Shown here: positions 34,200 through 43,879 of the stretch, one piece after another
How the letters are laid out: every line of letters begins with the position of its first letter
Numbering within the stretch: position 1 is the first letter of the stretch
Assembly (NCBI GenBank): GCA_963663615.1
Contig: OY760517.1
Location: forward strand, 2,108,001 to 2,172,000
Origin: G963663615 sp963663615
GTDB taxonomy: Bacteria > Bacteroidota > Ignavibacteria > Ignavibacteriales > Melioribacteraceae
Reading direction: 5' to 3'
Length of the DNA: 64,000 nt
Made by a program: the position numbers and the translations under genes
Notes under the pieces: model-generated
What the model saw: the letters and a program-made list of their open reading frames with translations, nothing else
The model's database searches: none
Told to the model about the DNA's origin: nothing

Positions 34200-35858
34200 T
34201 TATAAATTTCTGCTTACTTTTCTATTTAGGTATTTTACAAAATCTCCCGGACTTAAACAATTTATTACTTCCTCTGCCTTTACACCAGCTTTGCGGGCAA
34301 TTTCCACACCAATTCGAATATCAGCAATACCTTTAACAGCGTGTGAATCAGGGTTAATTGCAATCTTGCATCCCCTTTCTCTTGCGTAATAAAGGTAACG
34401 CCAGTCAACATCAAGTCTCTGATTACTTGCATTAAGTTCAATTGCCACATCATTAGCTACACAGGCATCAATAATTTTTAGTTGGTTAAGCTTATACCCG
34501 TCTCTTGAAAGTAATAACCTGCCAGTTGGATGCCCCAGTACATCAGTATATGGATTTTCAATTGCCTTTATAATACGAGCATTCATAGCATCCTCTGCCA
34601 AATTAAAACCGTTATGTATAGATGCTACTATAAAATCAATTTCCTGTAAAAAGTCATCAGGATAATCAAGACTTCCATCCGTTAATATATCACTTTCAAT
34701 ACCGGAAAATATCCTGATATCCAGCTCGGTATTAAGTGCATCAATTTCATCCTTTTGCTTTAAAATTCGCTGTTCGGTTAAACCATTAGCATACATGGCG
34801 GTCTTACTGTGATCGGTTACTGCCGCAAAGGTAAGTCCGTAATCCATAGCTGCCTGGCACATATCCTTAAGCGTATCCATTCCATCCGACCAAACTGTAT
34901 GAAAATGAAGCAATCCCTTTATATCAGCTTCAACAATATCTTCGTTATGATTGGATATTTTCTGATTCTCAAAAAACTCTTCTTCCCTTTTGTTGGGAAT
35001 AATAAAGTTTAATCCTTTTTCCTCAAATACTTTTTCTTCGCTAATAAATTTATCGATATTATAATCAAGCTCATTCAAAAACTCTTTTGAACCGGTGGTA
35101 AGAAACAACTGCTTCTCAAAACCTTCTTCAATGAGCCGGAGTATAAATTTTATTCGGTTATCATACACAAACTCTGCCGTATTCTCGTTGAACTCAACAT
35201 CTTTAACAAGCTTACCCAACTCAGATTGAAACATTTTATAGTCAGAAACCTCAACAAGTATTTCTGCACCGGAAACAACTTCACGTATTCTTCTTAGTTC
35301 TCCGGTTAACTCAGCTTGTTTAACTGATTCAAACCCTCTTATTTTGGCAAGATATTCCTCAGCAGGCTCCAAAGTTTTTCTTAATAACGAATAACCTTCC
35401 GAACGTCTGAAAACTTTTATAGACTGAACAATTTTTTCCTGAGTTTTTTCACCAAACCCCTTTGTATTTGCAACAGAATTATCCTTGCAGGCTTTTTCCA
35501 GTTTATCAATACTATCTATTCCGTGAGTCTCAAATAAAACTTTAACTTTCTTAACACCAAGCCCTCTAAGTTGCATCATCTGTTTAATACCATCAGGAAT
35601 CTTGGCACTAATTTCATCACGTTCCTGCACATACTGTCGTTCGGCATATTCGTTTATAAATGCAAGAAGCCCCTTGCCAATTCCCTTAACATTTTTAATT
35701 TCGCCAGAATTTACAGCCTCTTCAAAATTACCTTCATATCTTCTGATAGCATTTGCTCCGTTGCGGAAAGCACTTATTTTAAATCTATTTTCCCCAAGAA
35801 ACTCCATAAAATCCGAAAACTCTTCAAGAATGTTTATCAATTCTGATTTTAATGACAT
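34200..35858 (-). CDS. polX: PolX-type protein with PHP exonuclease domain and degenerate polymerase palm
   Basis: 552 residues with PolX order: helix-hairpin-helix 8-kDa part (1-150), palm (about 165-305), PHP (about 311-552). The PHP ligands are intact: HFH (318-320), TDH (347-349), GIESD with Glu387, His414, GHPTGR with His442, and DSH (503-505). The palm is not. The family motif GSxRRxKExxxDxD reads GELRRIREVVSGAE here (186-199), so both catalytic Asp are replaced, and the third carboxylate region (NRIKFILRL, 233-241) also lacks Asp. Expected activity is therefore PHP-type 3'-5' exonuclease or phosphoesterase without DNA synthesis. One base separates it from the PAP2-like gene. Confidence 0.88.
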   Translation of the reverse strand: MSLKSELINILEEFSDFMEFLGENRFKISAFRNGANAIRRYEGNFEEAVNSGEIKNVKGIGKGLLAFINEYAERQYVQERDEISAKIPDGIKQMMQLRGLGVKKVKVLFETHGIDSIDKLEKACKDNSVANTKGFGEKTQEKIVQSIKVFRRSEGYSLLRKTLEPAEEYLAKIRGFESVKQAELTGELRRIREVVSGAEILVEVSDYKMFQSELGKLVKDVEFNENTAEFVYDNRIKFILRLIEEGFEKQLFLTTGSKEFLNELDYNIDKFISEEKVFEEKGLNFIIPNKREEEFFENQKISNHNEDIVEADIKGLLHFHTVWSDGMDTLKDMCQAAMDYGLTFAAVTDHSKTAMYANGLTEQRILKQKDEIDALNTELDIRIFSGIESDILTDGSLDYPDDFLQEIDFIVASIHNGFNLAEDAMNARIIKAIENPYTDVLGHPTGRLLLSRDGYKLNQLKIIDACVANDVAIELNASNQRLDVDWRYLYYARERGCKIAINPDSHAVKGIADIRIGVEIARKAGVKAEEVINCLSPGDFVKYLNRKVSRNL

Positions 35859-35859
35859 A

Positions 35860-36453
35860 CTACCCCAGTATTTTAGTTAAAAAACTTAACTGTAATAACG
35901 ATGAAAATAATCCAAATAATGCCCCAATAACTACTTGTAGCGGTGTATGCTTTTTTAGAACAATCCTTGCCCAGCCAATCATTATTAGTAATACAAATAC
36001 AACTGCCGCATGAGGATAACTGAACCATAAAACAAATGCAAGCAAAGTAGCTATACCCTGTGCATGGGCACTAATTTTCCAGTAGGAATTAACAATTACA
36101 CTGATAACAGAATTAAACACGAAAATTATCCACATTGCTTTAATAATTACGGGCAGGTTAAAATAGTTGGCGGTATAAAAAGCTACCAGCGAAAGCGTTA
36201 CACCCATAAGGTAAGGAACGGTACGCTCATCCTTGTTACTTACATCAAGATCTGCAACAATACCAATGCTCTTAAATATAAAAAAGAAAACAATAGGAAT
36301 AATAAAACCGCAGAATAAAGCAGTTAACACAACTGGTAATTTAAGTGACTCGGGAGTCTCGTTGTTTAACGCAATATAAATACTAATAAGCAAAGATATA
36401 GATGGGGGAACGAAAATTATTGAAATAACTTTCGCAAATTTTACAGAGTTCAA
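35860..36453 (-). CDS. PAP2-superfamily-like membrane protein
   Basis: 197 residues with about six membrane helices. The PAP2 signature is partly visible: SYWKISAHAQGIA in the place of the PSGH motif and ARIVLKKHTPLQVVIGALFG in the place of SRxxxxxHxxxD. The His is kept, but the final Asp is Gln and the first motif is SAH instead of SGH. Such proteins dephosphorylate lipids such as undecaprenyl pyrophosphate or phosphatidic acid. With these changes catalytic activity is uncertain. Operon neighbour of polX and dusB. Confidence 0.75.
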   Translation of the reverse strand: MNSVKFAKVISIIFVPPSISLLISIYIALNNETPESLKLPVVLTALFCGFIIPIVFFFIFKSIGIVADLDVSNKDERTVPYLMGVTLSLVAFYTANYFNLPVIIKAMWIIFVFNSVISVIVNSYWKISAHAQGIATLLAFVLWFSYPHAAVVFVLLIMIGWARIVLKKHTPLQVVIGALFGLFSSLLQLSFLTKILG

Positions 36454-36469
36454 AGCTTATACCAAAAGA

Positions 36470-37468
36470 TTATTTTTCAATAACCTCAAAACTATCAAAA
36501 TTTTTGAGCTCTTCAAGATAATTTAACAATAATTCTTCAATAGGATCGTATTCTTCAAGCGTCATGAGCTTTTGTCTTATTTTTGAAGCGTGATGCAGCC
36601 CTTTAAGGTATCCGGTATAAAACTTTCTGAACGGGTATATTGGGTTACCGGTATCTCTTTCATCGAGTTCATAACGAAGATGTTTTAAGGCAGTATGAAT
36701 TCTCTCATCAACTGTTATTTCAGTTTTTATTTCGCCAAACTCCATTAACTCACGAGCTTCCCTGAATATCCACGGATGGTTTATTGCACCTCTTGCTACC
36801 ATAACACCGTCAGCATCTGTTTCGTCAAATGCACGTTTTATATCAGCAGCATTCATAACTCCACCATTTAATATAACAGGAATATCTACCGCTTCTCTTA
36901 TTTTCGGAATCCATGACCAATCAGGTGTTCCTTCATGGGCATCCTGCCTGGTACGACAATGAACTGTTAATGCACGTATGCCAACATCTTCCAGTCTTTT
37001 GGCAACATCAACAATCATAATTGAATCCTTATCCCAGCCAAGTCGAGTTTTTACAGTAACCGGAACATCAACCGAATCAACAATTTCCTTAACCATTTTT
37101 TGCAGGTAAGGAGGGTCTTTCAAGAGACCAGCACCAGCACCGCGAGTTGCTACTTTTTTTACCCAGCAACCAGCGTTAATATCAAGTATATCAGGCTTCT
37201 CGGCAACGGTCATTTTTGCGGCTTCACGCATTGATTCAATAAACGAACCATATATCTGAATACCAACCGGACGCTCCTCTTCGGTAATCCGCATCTTTTT
37301 TGCGGTTTTTTTGTTGTTTCTTATCAATCCGTCTGAATTAACAAACTCTGTATAAACAACATCAGCACCAAGTTCCTTGCATAACCTGCGGAATGCAATT
37401 CCAGTAACATCCTCCATTGGAGCCAATAGCAAAGCTTTATCTATCTTTATATCATCTATCTCAAACAT
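36470..37468 (-). CDS. dusB: tRNA-dihydrouridine synthase, DusB type
   Basis: 332 residues, TIM-barrel flavoprotein. Clear marks are LLAPMEDVTGIAFRRL, PVGIQIYG, PVTVKTRLGWD, TVHCRTRQDAHEG, ILNGGV and MVARGAINHPWIF. The catalytic Cys is Cys101 in DINAGCWVKKVATRGAG; the residue after it is Trp instead of the usual Pro. It reduces specific uridines in tRNA D-loops with NADPH and FMN. It starts 5 bp after the MFS gene and lies 16 bp before the PAP2-like gene. Confidence 0.92.
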   Translation of the reverse strand: MFEIDDIKIDKALLLAPMEDVTGIAFRRLCKELGADVVYTEFVNSDGLIRNNKKTAKKMRITEEERPVGIQIYGSFIESMREAAKMTVAEKPDILDINAGCWVKKVATRGAGAGLLKDPPYLQKMVKEIVDSVDVPVTVKTRLGWDKDSIMIVDVAKRLEDVGIRALTVHCRTRQDAHEGTPDWSWIPKIREAVDIPVILNGGVMNAADIKRAFDETDADGVMVARGAINHPWIFREARELMEFGEIKTEITVDERIHTALKHLRYELDERDTGNPIYPFRKFYTGYLKGLHHASKIRQKLMTLEEYDPIEELLLNYLEELKNFDSFEVIEK

Positions 37469-37473
37469 ACAAT

Positions 37474-38652
37474 CTATTCTTCATCAAACTTAAAATAAAA
37501 CTGGACTACAAATATAGTAATTAAAGTAAAAAATGCACCTGTTAAAAACGGAAAAGCATAACTGATATACTCAAATGCAAATCCGCCCCACAAGGGTCCC
37601 AAAACTCTTGCACCGGCTGAAAATGCCTGGCTAATACCCAAAATACTTCCCTGAGATTTTTGACTTGTCCGTTTTGAAATAATCGACTGAACAGTTGGCT
37701 GTAATAAACTTGTTCCAATTCCCAAAACTATTGATACTATTGCCACACCTGTAAAATTGAAACCATAAGGTATAAACAATAATCCAAGAAACATAAGTAT
37801 AAGTCCGGAAAGAACAATTGTTCTCTCCTTAAAATATTTACCGATATATCTTATCAGTCCGCCCTGAATTGCAGCACTGCAAATTCCAACAATGCCAAAC
37901 AGGTAACCTATTTCCCTATCGGTAAAATTGTACTCCTGACTACCAAGTAGTGCAAATGTTCCATAAATGTTTGCCATTGAGAAAACAATGATAAAAAAGA
38001 GAAACACAGGCAATCCCAGTTTCGGACTCCTTAATACCTGATAAGCCGCTTTAAGATCAAGAACCTTTATCTTCAGATTTAAACTTCTATTTTCGCTTTT
38101 ATGGGATTCCTTTAGCATGAAAAGTCCAAACAAAAATGCTGTAATTGAAAGCCCTGCACTTAAATACCCTGCCGAAGCATATCCATAACTATGTGAAATT
38201 ACACCGCCAATAGCCGGACCGAAAGTAAAACCCAATCCAAAAGCTGCACCAATCATACCCATGCCTTTTGCACGCTCTTCCTTCGAAGTTATATCGGCAA
38301 TATAAGCTTGTGCAGCACCAATATTACTTCCACCAAGTCCGGCAAGTATCCTGGAAAAAAGTAATATCACAAATGAAGTGGCGAAACTAAAAAGTATATA
38401 TGACGAGGCTGTAACAAGTAATGTAACCAATATTACAGGTCTTCTGCCAAAACGATCTGAAATTTGCCCCATAATGGGATTAAAAACGAACTGAATAAAG
38501 GAGTAACTCGCAATAATAATTCCAATCTGAAACTCGGATATCGAGAGAACTTCCTTTGCAAAATTTGGGAGTAACGGAATAAGTATTCCAAACCCCAGTA
38601 AATCTATAAATACAGTAGCGAATATTATCGCCAGAGATGCTTTTCTGTTCAA
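37474..38652 (-). CDS. MFS transporter, TetA-like drug efflux type
   Basis: 392 residues with 12 predicted helices. The MFS loop motif is GQISDRFGRRPVILVTLL (about 63-80), and the N-terminal FIDLLGFGILIPLLP resembles TetA/multidrug antiporters. The motif C-like GLGFTFGPAIGG near residue 147 marks drug:H+ antiporters. Substrate unknown. It begins 18 bp after capA and ends 5 bp before dusB. Confidence 0.85.
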   Translation of the reverse strand: MNRKASLAIIFATVFIDLLGFGILIPLLPNFAKEVLSISEFQIGIIIASYSFIQFVFNPIMGQISDRFGRRPVILVTLLVTASSYILFSFATSFVILLFSRILAGLGGSNIGAAQAYIADITSKEERAKGMGMIGAAFGLGFTFGPAIGGVISHSYGYASAGYLSAGLSITAFLFGLFMLKESHKSENRSLNLKIKVLDLKAAYQVLRSPKLGLPVFLFFIIVFSMANIYGTFALLGSQEYNFTDREIGYLFGIVGICSAAIQGGLIRYIGKYFKERTIVLSGLILMFLGLLFIPYGFNFTGVAIVSIVLGIGTSLLQPTVQSIISKRTSQKSQGSILGISQAFSAGARVLGPLWGGFAFEYISYAFPFLTGAFFTLITIFVVQFYFKFDEE

Positions 38653-38670
38653 GAAATTACCTGCACATAT

Positions 38671-39858
38671 TTATTTTAAAACACTCCTCAACTTTATTCT
38701 GTCGGAGTACTTGTTTATAACTTCCCTGGTATCGTTAAAAGCTTCTTTCATCAGCTTTTTATCTTCAGTAGTAAAGAATTCGGGCAATGTTGAATCCCTA
38801 AGAGCCAACTCGGAAGGATAAATTATATACTCCCTTTTTTTGCCTGTACTCCCCTTAAATACCCAGGTTGGTATATAATTAACATCAACAAGTTTAACCT
38901 TGCCAGTTAAAAAATTCTTCCTGATTGTATAACCCAAAATCACACCGGCATCCGAATATCTCCAACGCTGGTTCGAAACAAAGTTGCCCAGGGAATAAGC
39001 AACAAAACCACTATCTATTCTACCACTTTCCGCCTTGTAAAAATCAACAGGCTGAATAGAATGTGTATGACTTGCCAAAATTAAATCTGCTCCATAACTA
39101 ATAGTTTTTTTCACTATTTGTTTTTGATACCAGTTTGGTTCACGTTCGTATTCATTACCAAAATGTAAATACACAATTGTTAAATCAACAAGAGGAGCTT
39201 TCGCAATTTCAATATCCTTTCTTATTTGTGCCGTATCAATCATCGAAAGCATCCATGGTTTGGTTTTTGAATTACCCATACCATTATTGCTGTAAGTATA
39301 AGCAAGAACAGCAACTCTTAAACCATCAAAATCAAAAACACGAATCTGATTACCATCCGCCTCGCTGGTATCAGTACCCACTTGGTATAAACACCTTTTT
39401 GCCAACTGCTCATGTGTACGTTTAATACCATAAAAACCCCTATCAAGCAAATGATTATTAGCTGTAAACACAACTTCGAAGCTTGAATTTTTAATTGCAT
39501 CCAGAAAATCGTCCGGAGTATTAAAAACCGGGTAACCGATGTATTCGTACTTGTCACCGGCAAAAACTGTTTCAAGGTTACCAAAGGTTATAGTAGTATC
39601 AAAAAACTCCTTAACGGGCTTGTAAACGCCGTTAAAATCAAAACTATCCTTACTAACGCGTGCATAATTAAACTGGGTTGAATGACACATAAGATCACCA
39701 ACTACAGTAAAAGAAAAATCTCTTTCATAGGATACACTTGTTGTATCGCCTTCATTATTCTGATTAACTGAATCAACCTTTTCTTGCTGTCCGCTAAAAG
39801 CAATACCAAAAAGCAAAAGGGCTATTGAGGAAATGTATTTATAAAACATAGTCTGCAT
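38671..39858 (-). CDS. CapA-family protein
   Basis: 395 residues with an N-terminal export signal (helix at about 8-22 followed by a polar stretch; a Cys lipobox is not obvious). CapA/PgsA calcineurin-like fold motifs are VVGDLMCHST, FGNLETVF, TANNHLLDRG, LHFGNEYEREP, ILASHTHSIQPV and YSLGNFVSNQ. Family members are linked to poly-gamma-glutamate capsule synthesis but are also widespread without it. No capBC genes are nearby, so a general envelope metallohydrolase role is just as likely. First gene of the minus-strand run down to apt. Confidence 0.85.
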   Translation of the reverse strand: MQTMFYKYISSIALLLFGIAFSGQQEKVDSVNQNNEGDTTSVSYERDFSFTVVGDLMCHSTQFNYARVSKDSFDFNGVYKPVKEFFDTTITFGNLETVFAGDKYEYIGYPVFNTPDDFLDAIKNSSFEVVFTANNHLLDRGFYGIKRTHEQLAKRCLYQVGTDTSEADGNQIRVFDFDGLRVAVLAYTYSNNGMGNSKTKPWMLSMIDTAQIRKDIEIAKAPLVDLTIVYLHFGNEYEREPNWYQKQIVKKTISYGADLILASHTHSIQPVDFYKAESGRIDSGFVAYSLGNFVSNQRWRYSDAGVILGYTIRKNFLTGKVKLVDVNYIPTWVFKGSTGKKREYIIYPSELALRDSTLPEFFTTEDKKLMKEAFNDTREVINKYSDRIKLRSVLK

Positions 39859-39870
39859 TATTGTCGTAAT

Positions 39871-39902
39871 AAAAAAATAGGTTGAATTATATATTCAACC
39901 TA
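39871..39902 (-). terminator. Terminator after the histone-like gene
   Basis: The stem TAGGTTGAAT / ATTCAACCTA (39878-39902, 5-nt loop) is followed on the minus strand by seven T. It ends the operon hydrolase-bioY-FadF-like-histone-like. Confidence 0.9.
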
Positions 39903-39949
39903 AATTATCTGTAATAGTTCAAAATTTGAAATATCAAAAAGTTGGGCAA

Positions 39950-40141
39950 CTAAGCTTCATCTTTTCTCTGAGCTTTAAGTTCCTGAACTTCAACACGAAT
40001 ATCCTGAGCAAGATTTTTCAATTCGCTCATCGCTTTTCTTAGTCTTGTTCCGGCTGCTGCCTGTTCTTTAGCATAGAATTTTTCTACATCAGTTTCCATA
40101 CTTTTAACAAATTCAACTAGTTTCTGATATTTTTCACTCAT
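39950..40141 (-). CDS. Small histone H1-like (Hc1-type) protein
   Basis: 63 residues from the ATG at 40141, which has a perfect GGAGG 8 nt upstream; a longer reading adds 14 residues inside the previous gene and is rejected. The sequence (MSEKYQKLVEFVKSMETDVE, then AGTRLRKAMSELKNLAQDIR) matches the short Hc1-like proteins of Chlorobi and Bacteroidota as I know them. It is lysine-rich and helical but lacks the long basic tail of chlamydial Hc1. It may bind DNA or, given its operon with a membrane Fe-S oxidoreductase, do something else. Ends with a strong terminator. Confidence 0.75.
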   Translation of the reverse strand: MSEKYQKLVEFVKSMETDVEKFYAKEQAAAGTRLRKAMSELKNLAQDIRVEVQELKAQRKDEA

Positions 40142-40166
40142 CTGTGGTTCCTCCAGTAAAGATTCT

Positions 40167-42164
40167 CTATTTAAGGTTTTCATAAATAATTTCTGCTATA
40201 TCTTTTACTTCAACATTATCCTGTTTATCGAATGTTTTAACACCATCAGTTAACATCGTCATACAGAACGGACATGCAGAAGCAATAGTATCCGGATTAA
40301 GTGCCAAAGCTTCTTCTGTGCGGTTATCGTTTATTCGGGTACCAAGTGTTTCCTCCATAAACATTCTGCCACCACCGGCACCACAACAAAATCCTTTGTC
40401 TTTATTTCTTGGCATTTCCTTCAGGGTAATACCATCAATTTTATTTAATGTTTCTCTTGGAGCATCATAAACATCGTTATATCTACCCAAATAACATGAG
40501 TCGTGATATGTTACATCAAGTTTATTTTCAGCCGAATTCTTCAGCTCAATTTTTTTAGAGTTTAACAATTCAGCAATAAATTCGGAATGATGAACTACTT
40601 CAAAATTGCCACCAAAATCGGGATAGTCCTGCTTAAATGTATTAAAGCAATGAGGACAAGCAGTTACAATTTTCTTAACATTGTAATTGTTCAGTGTTTC
40701 AACATTTTCGGCAATCATCATCTGGGCAAGATATTCATTACCAAGACGCCTTGCAGTATCACCATTACATTTTTCTTCGGTACCCAGTATCCTGAAATCA
40801 ACACCGGCTTTCTGCATAATTCCGGCAAAAGCTTTGCTTACCTTCTGGTAACGAGCATCAAACGAGCCGGCACAGCCAACCCAGAATAATATTTCACCAT
40901 CAGAATCCTCTGCCATGGTTTTAATGTTCAACCCTTCAGCCCAGTTGGCTCTGTCCTGCCAGTTAAAAGCCCATGGAGAAAAATTTGTTTCAAGATTCTG
41001 GAATACAGCATTTAACTCACGCGGAAAATCAGATTCCATTAAAGTAAGGTTTCTTCGCATATCAATTATTGCATCAACGTGCTCTATCATCACAGGACAC
41101 TCCTGAACACATGCCATGCATGTAGTACACGACCACAACTCATCTGAAGTAATATAATTACCAACAAGTTGCTTTTCAAATACTTCACCTTCCTCAATAC
41201 CACTCAATACCAGCGGAGCTTTTTCTTCCAAGCGTTTTCTTATATCAACAACAATTTTTCTTGGTGACAGCGGTTTGCCGGTATTGGCAGCCGGACAAGA
41301 ATCCGTACATCTGCCGCACATGGTACAAGCATATCCATCAAGTAATTGTTTCCAGGTAAGGTGTTCTACATCAGCTGCACCAAATTGTTCAGCATCCTCA
41401 TCATCCAAATCCATACCCTTTAATGCATATTTTCTATCCCCGGTTTTACCTAGGAACACATTAGGTATAGATGTAATAACATGAAAATGTTTTGAGTATG
41501 GTAGTAAATTCATAAATCCAAATATTACAACAATATGAATCCACCAAAACACTTCAAACATCAAGTTTGCATTATCGCCATTACTATAAATAATACCAGC
41601 AATAAACTCCGAAACAGGTCTGAACTCATGCTCGCTGGCAACAAATCCATCAGCAGCAAACAAAGAGGCATTTTGTCCCAACATTGAGGCAACAACTATA
41701 AAGATCAGCATCAAAATAAAAGCTGCATCAAGGTTACCGGAACTACCAACCTGTAAACGTTCAACTTTAAGAACAAACCTTCTGAACAAAGCCAGAATTA
41801 CTGAAACAAGAACAAAAACGGCAAAAATATCCTGAACAAATGTAATAACTGTAAACACTGGTCCGAGAAATTCGAACGTAAATGGGGAATAAAATCCCTG
41901 TATTATTGCTTCAAGCACAGCAAAAAGAAAAACAAGAAATCCCCAAAATATAAGAGAGTGAATTAAACCGGCAACAGGTTCGCGTAATATCTTGCTCTGC
42001 CCGATAGCAATACCAAGAACATTTTTAATTCGCTCATGGATATTATTAAACCGGTCTTCTGCAAGACCGGTTTTAAGAAATTTAACAGCTTTTCTTAAAC
42101 TATATGCAAGAAACGCAAATGAAAATATAAATACAAAAATGAAAATAATGTTTTTCAAATCCAT
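40167..42164 (-). CDS. Membrane Fe-S oxidoreductase, FadF-like (candidate ETF:menaquinone oxidoreductase)
   Basis: 665 residues. The N-terminus holds about six membrane helices of the NarI-like heme b type (1-240, with several paired His). Two [4Fe-4S] motifs follow, CTMCGRCTDSCPA near 280 and CTTCMACVQECPV near 348. Then come two cysteine-rich CCG domains, including CPHCFNTF and CCGAGGGRMFMEE. This architecture is that of B. subtilis FadF and related proteins, which pass electrons from electron-transfer flavoprotein to menaquinone. An acyl-CoA dehydrogenase gene lies 1.7 kb away on the other strand, which fits. etfAB are not in the window. It sits 16 bp after bioY. Confidence 0.85.
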   Translation of the reverse strand: MDLKNIIFIFVFIFSFAFLAYSLRKAVKFLKTGLAEDRFNNIHERIKNVLGIAIGQSKILREPVAGLIHSLIFWGFLVFLFAVLEAIIQGFYSPFTFEFLGPVFTVITFVQDIFAVFVLVSVILALFRRFVLKVERLQVGSSGNLDAAFILMLIFIVVASMLGQNASLFAADGFVASEHEFRPVSEFIAGIIYSNGDNANLMFEVFWWIHIVVIFGFMNLLPYSKHFHVITSIPNVFLGKTGDRKYALKGMDLDDEDAEQFGAADVEHLTWKQLLDGYACTMCGRCTDSCPAANTGKPLSPRKIVVDIRKRLEEKAPLVLSGIEEGEVFEKQLVGNYITSDELWSCTTCMACVQECPVMIEHVDAIIDMRRNLTLMESDFPRELNAVFQNLETNFSPWAFNWQDRANWAEGLNIKTMAEDSDGEILFWVGCAGSFDARYQKVSKAFAGIMQKAGVDFRILGTEEKCNGDTARRLGNEYLAQMMIAENVETLNNYNVKKIVTACPHCFNTFKQDYPDFGGNFEVVHHSEFIAELLNSKKIELKNSAENKLDVTYHDSCYLGRYNDVYDAPRETLNKIDGITLKEMPRNKDKGFCCGAGGGRMFMEETLGTRINDNRTEEALALNPDTIASACPFCMTMLTDGVKTFDKQDNVEVKDIAEIIYENLK

Positions 42165-42180
42165 TTGAATTTCCGTTTAA

Positions 42181-42762
42181 TCAATTCTGAGGAAGTCTTG
42201 GATATTTTTTCATAAGTGATTTGTAAATTGAGAAACCTGCTACAGATTTAAGAATTGCCCATGGAGTAAAAATTACCGCACCGGCAAATAGAGCTTCACC
42301 AAGGTTTCCACCGAAAAATACAGAAAGGTAAAGAGCACCTGTAAGCATAATCATAGCAGAACCACTAAACATTGCTATTAAAGTTGAAGCAGTTGATTTG
42401 TAGTTTTCAATGATTAAACCTGTTAGAAAAGCAGCAAATGGGAATGCAATCAGGTAACCACCTGTTGGTCCTAATAGTACAGCTGTACCAACATGTAATT
42501 CAGCAAATACAGGAACACCTGCAGCACCCATACCAAGATAAAGTATCTGACTGTAGAAGCCATTTTTAGAGCCTAAAAATGCACCTGACAAAAGCACCAA
42601 TAAAGTTTGTAAAGTAAATGGTACTGGTTGAACAGGTACAACAACCTGAGCAGCAAATCCGGTAAGCAGGGCAAATGAAACTACCCAGAAAATGCTGCCG
42701 CTAAAAGCTTTACTCATTGTTTCCCTGATACTGTTTTTAAGAACAATTTCGTTTACTGACAT
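42181..42762 (-). CDS. bioY: BioY-family biotin transporter substrate-binding subunit
   Basis: 193 residues with six hydrophobic segments. The family signature PVQPVPFTLQTLLVLLSGA is clear near residue 42, and LGPTGGYLIAFPFAAFLTG follows near 93. BioY is the S component of ECF biotin importers and can work alone or with a shared EcfAT module, which is not in this window. It abuts the hydrolase gene (no gap) and precedes the Fe-S oxidoreductase by 16 bp. Confidence 0.92.
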   Translation of the reverse strand: MSVNEIVLKNSIRETMSKAFSGSIFWVVSFALLTGFAAQVVVPVQPVPFTLQTLLVLLSGAFLGSKNGFYSQILYLGMGAAGVPVFAELHVGTAVLLGPTGGYLIAFPFAAFLTGLIIENYKSTASTLIAMFSGSAMIMLTGALYLSVFFGGNLGEALFAGAVIFTPWAILKSVAGFSIYKSLMKKYPRLPQN

Positions 42763-43611
42763 TTATTTTTCTCCAATATTATTTAAATTGTTTTCAAAAT
42801 GATTAAGTGTTAATTCAAGTACCTTGTTAAACTTTTCGGTACTTGTTTCAAATGGATGTACTATATCAAAAGTATGACCCGTTGCAGATAAATAATGTGC
42901 AGTTACTTTTTTATTACTATTAGCTGCAACTATTTCCTTTCCTTCTCCAACCGAAACCGCAAGATCCTGTTCACCGTGAATAACCAGCAAGGGATTTGTT
43001 ATTTTTTCAACTGCCTTAAGAACATTTAACTTGTCAGAACCATTTACAAGAATATCCTCAACATAAGAATAATTCATTTTCATAATCTGACCTGTACGGG
43101 CATTTTTTACTTCCAGTAAACCTTTTTCTTTCCACTCATTAATTTGCCTTTCCGAATACCTCATGAACGATGATACCGAAGCCCATGTAGTAATTGCGTC
43201 AACTTTGGCACTTTCCTGTCCGGCATATAATAACGAAACTCCACCACCACGGCTATGTCCAATTATACCTGTTTTACCTGTTCTTTTTCCAAATGTACCT
43301 TTTTTCAGGTTATCAATTACAAGCTCAAGCTCTTTAACTTCTCTTGAAATTGTATTCTTGGCAAAATCTTCAATTTCCGTAAACTCAAGCGGATTATCGC
43401 CAATTCCATTAAGTGAAAAATTAAAAGTAACAACAAAGAAACCTTTATCAGCAAAATATTGTGCTGCGTAGGGGAAAAATCCCCAGTCCTTAAATCCCTT
43501 AAATCCATGAACAAATACAATGTTAGGTGCATCTTCCCTATTGTTTTCACCATACAGGGAAACCTGTATTTCTCTGCCGTCATAACTTTGTATTTTAATA
43601 TTTTTGCTCAT
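42763..43611 (-). CDS. Alpha/beta hydrolase
   Basis: 282 residues from the ATG at 43611 (MSKNIKIQSYDGREI); an upstream extension of 20 residues is possible but looks like an untranslated AT-rich leader. The oxyanion region is FVHGFKGFKDWGFFPY, the nucleophile Ser is in GHSRGGGVS, the acid Asp in VIHGEQDLAVS and the His in SATGHTFDI. It resembles the dienelactone hydrolase/prolyl oligopeptidase-like cluster of serine esterases. Substrate unknown. Being fused in operon with bioY invites comparison with BioH, but the sequence does not specifically support that. Confidence 0.85.
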   Translation of the reverse strand: MSKNIKIQSYDGREIQVSLYGENNREDAPNIVFVHGFKGFKDWGFFPYAAQYFADKGFFVVTFNFSLNGIGDNPLEFTEIEDFAKNTISREVKELELVIDNLKKGTFGKRTGKTGIIGHSRGGGVSLLYAGQESAKVDAITTWASVSSFMRYSERQINEWKEKGLLEVKNARTGQIMKMNYSYVEDILVNGSDKLNVLKAVEKITNPLLVIHGEQDLAVSVGEGKEIVAANSNKKVTAHYLSATGHTFDIVHPFETSTEKFNKVLELTLNHFENNLNNIGEK

Positions 43612-43879
43612 AAACTTAAATATGATTATAATAGTCCGAAAAATCAAGATGTTCAATTTTAATAAAAACAAAAAAGATTAAATTATTCTTTTGTGTTGTT
43701 TAATCAGTAAAGAACATCTGTTTATCTAAATTCAGAATAGAAATATAAATAATTATAGTGATATAGCATTGGTTAAATTGTATTTTTCTGATAAATTTCG
43801 TGTTGTTTATAATTATTTATTTTTTTGAGGCAATTAACAAACTAATTTTTTATAATACATTTTAAGAAGTGGTAATTAT

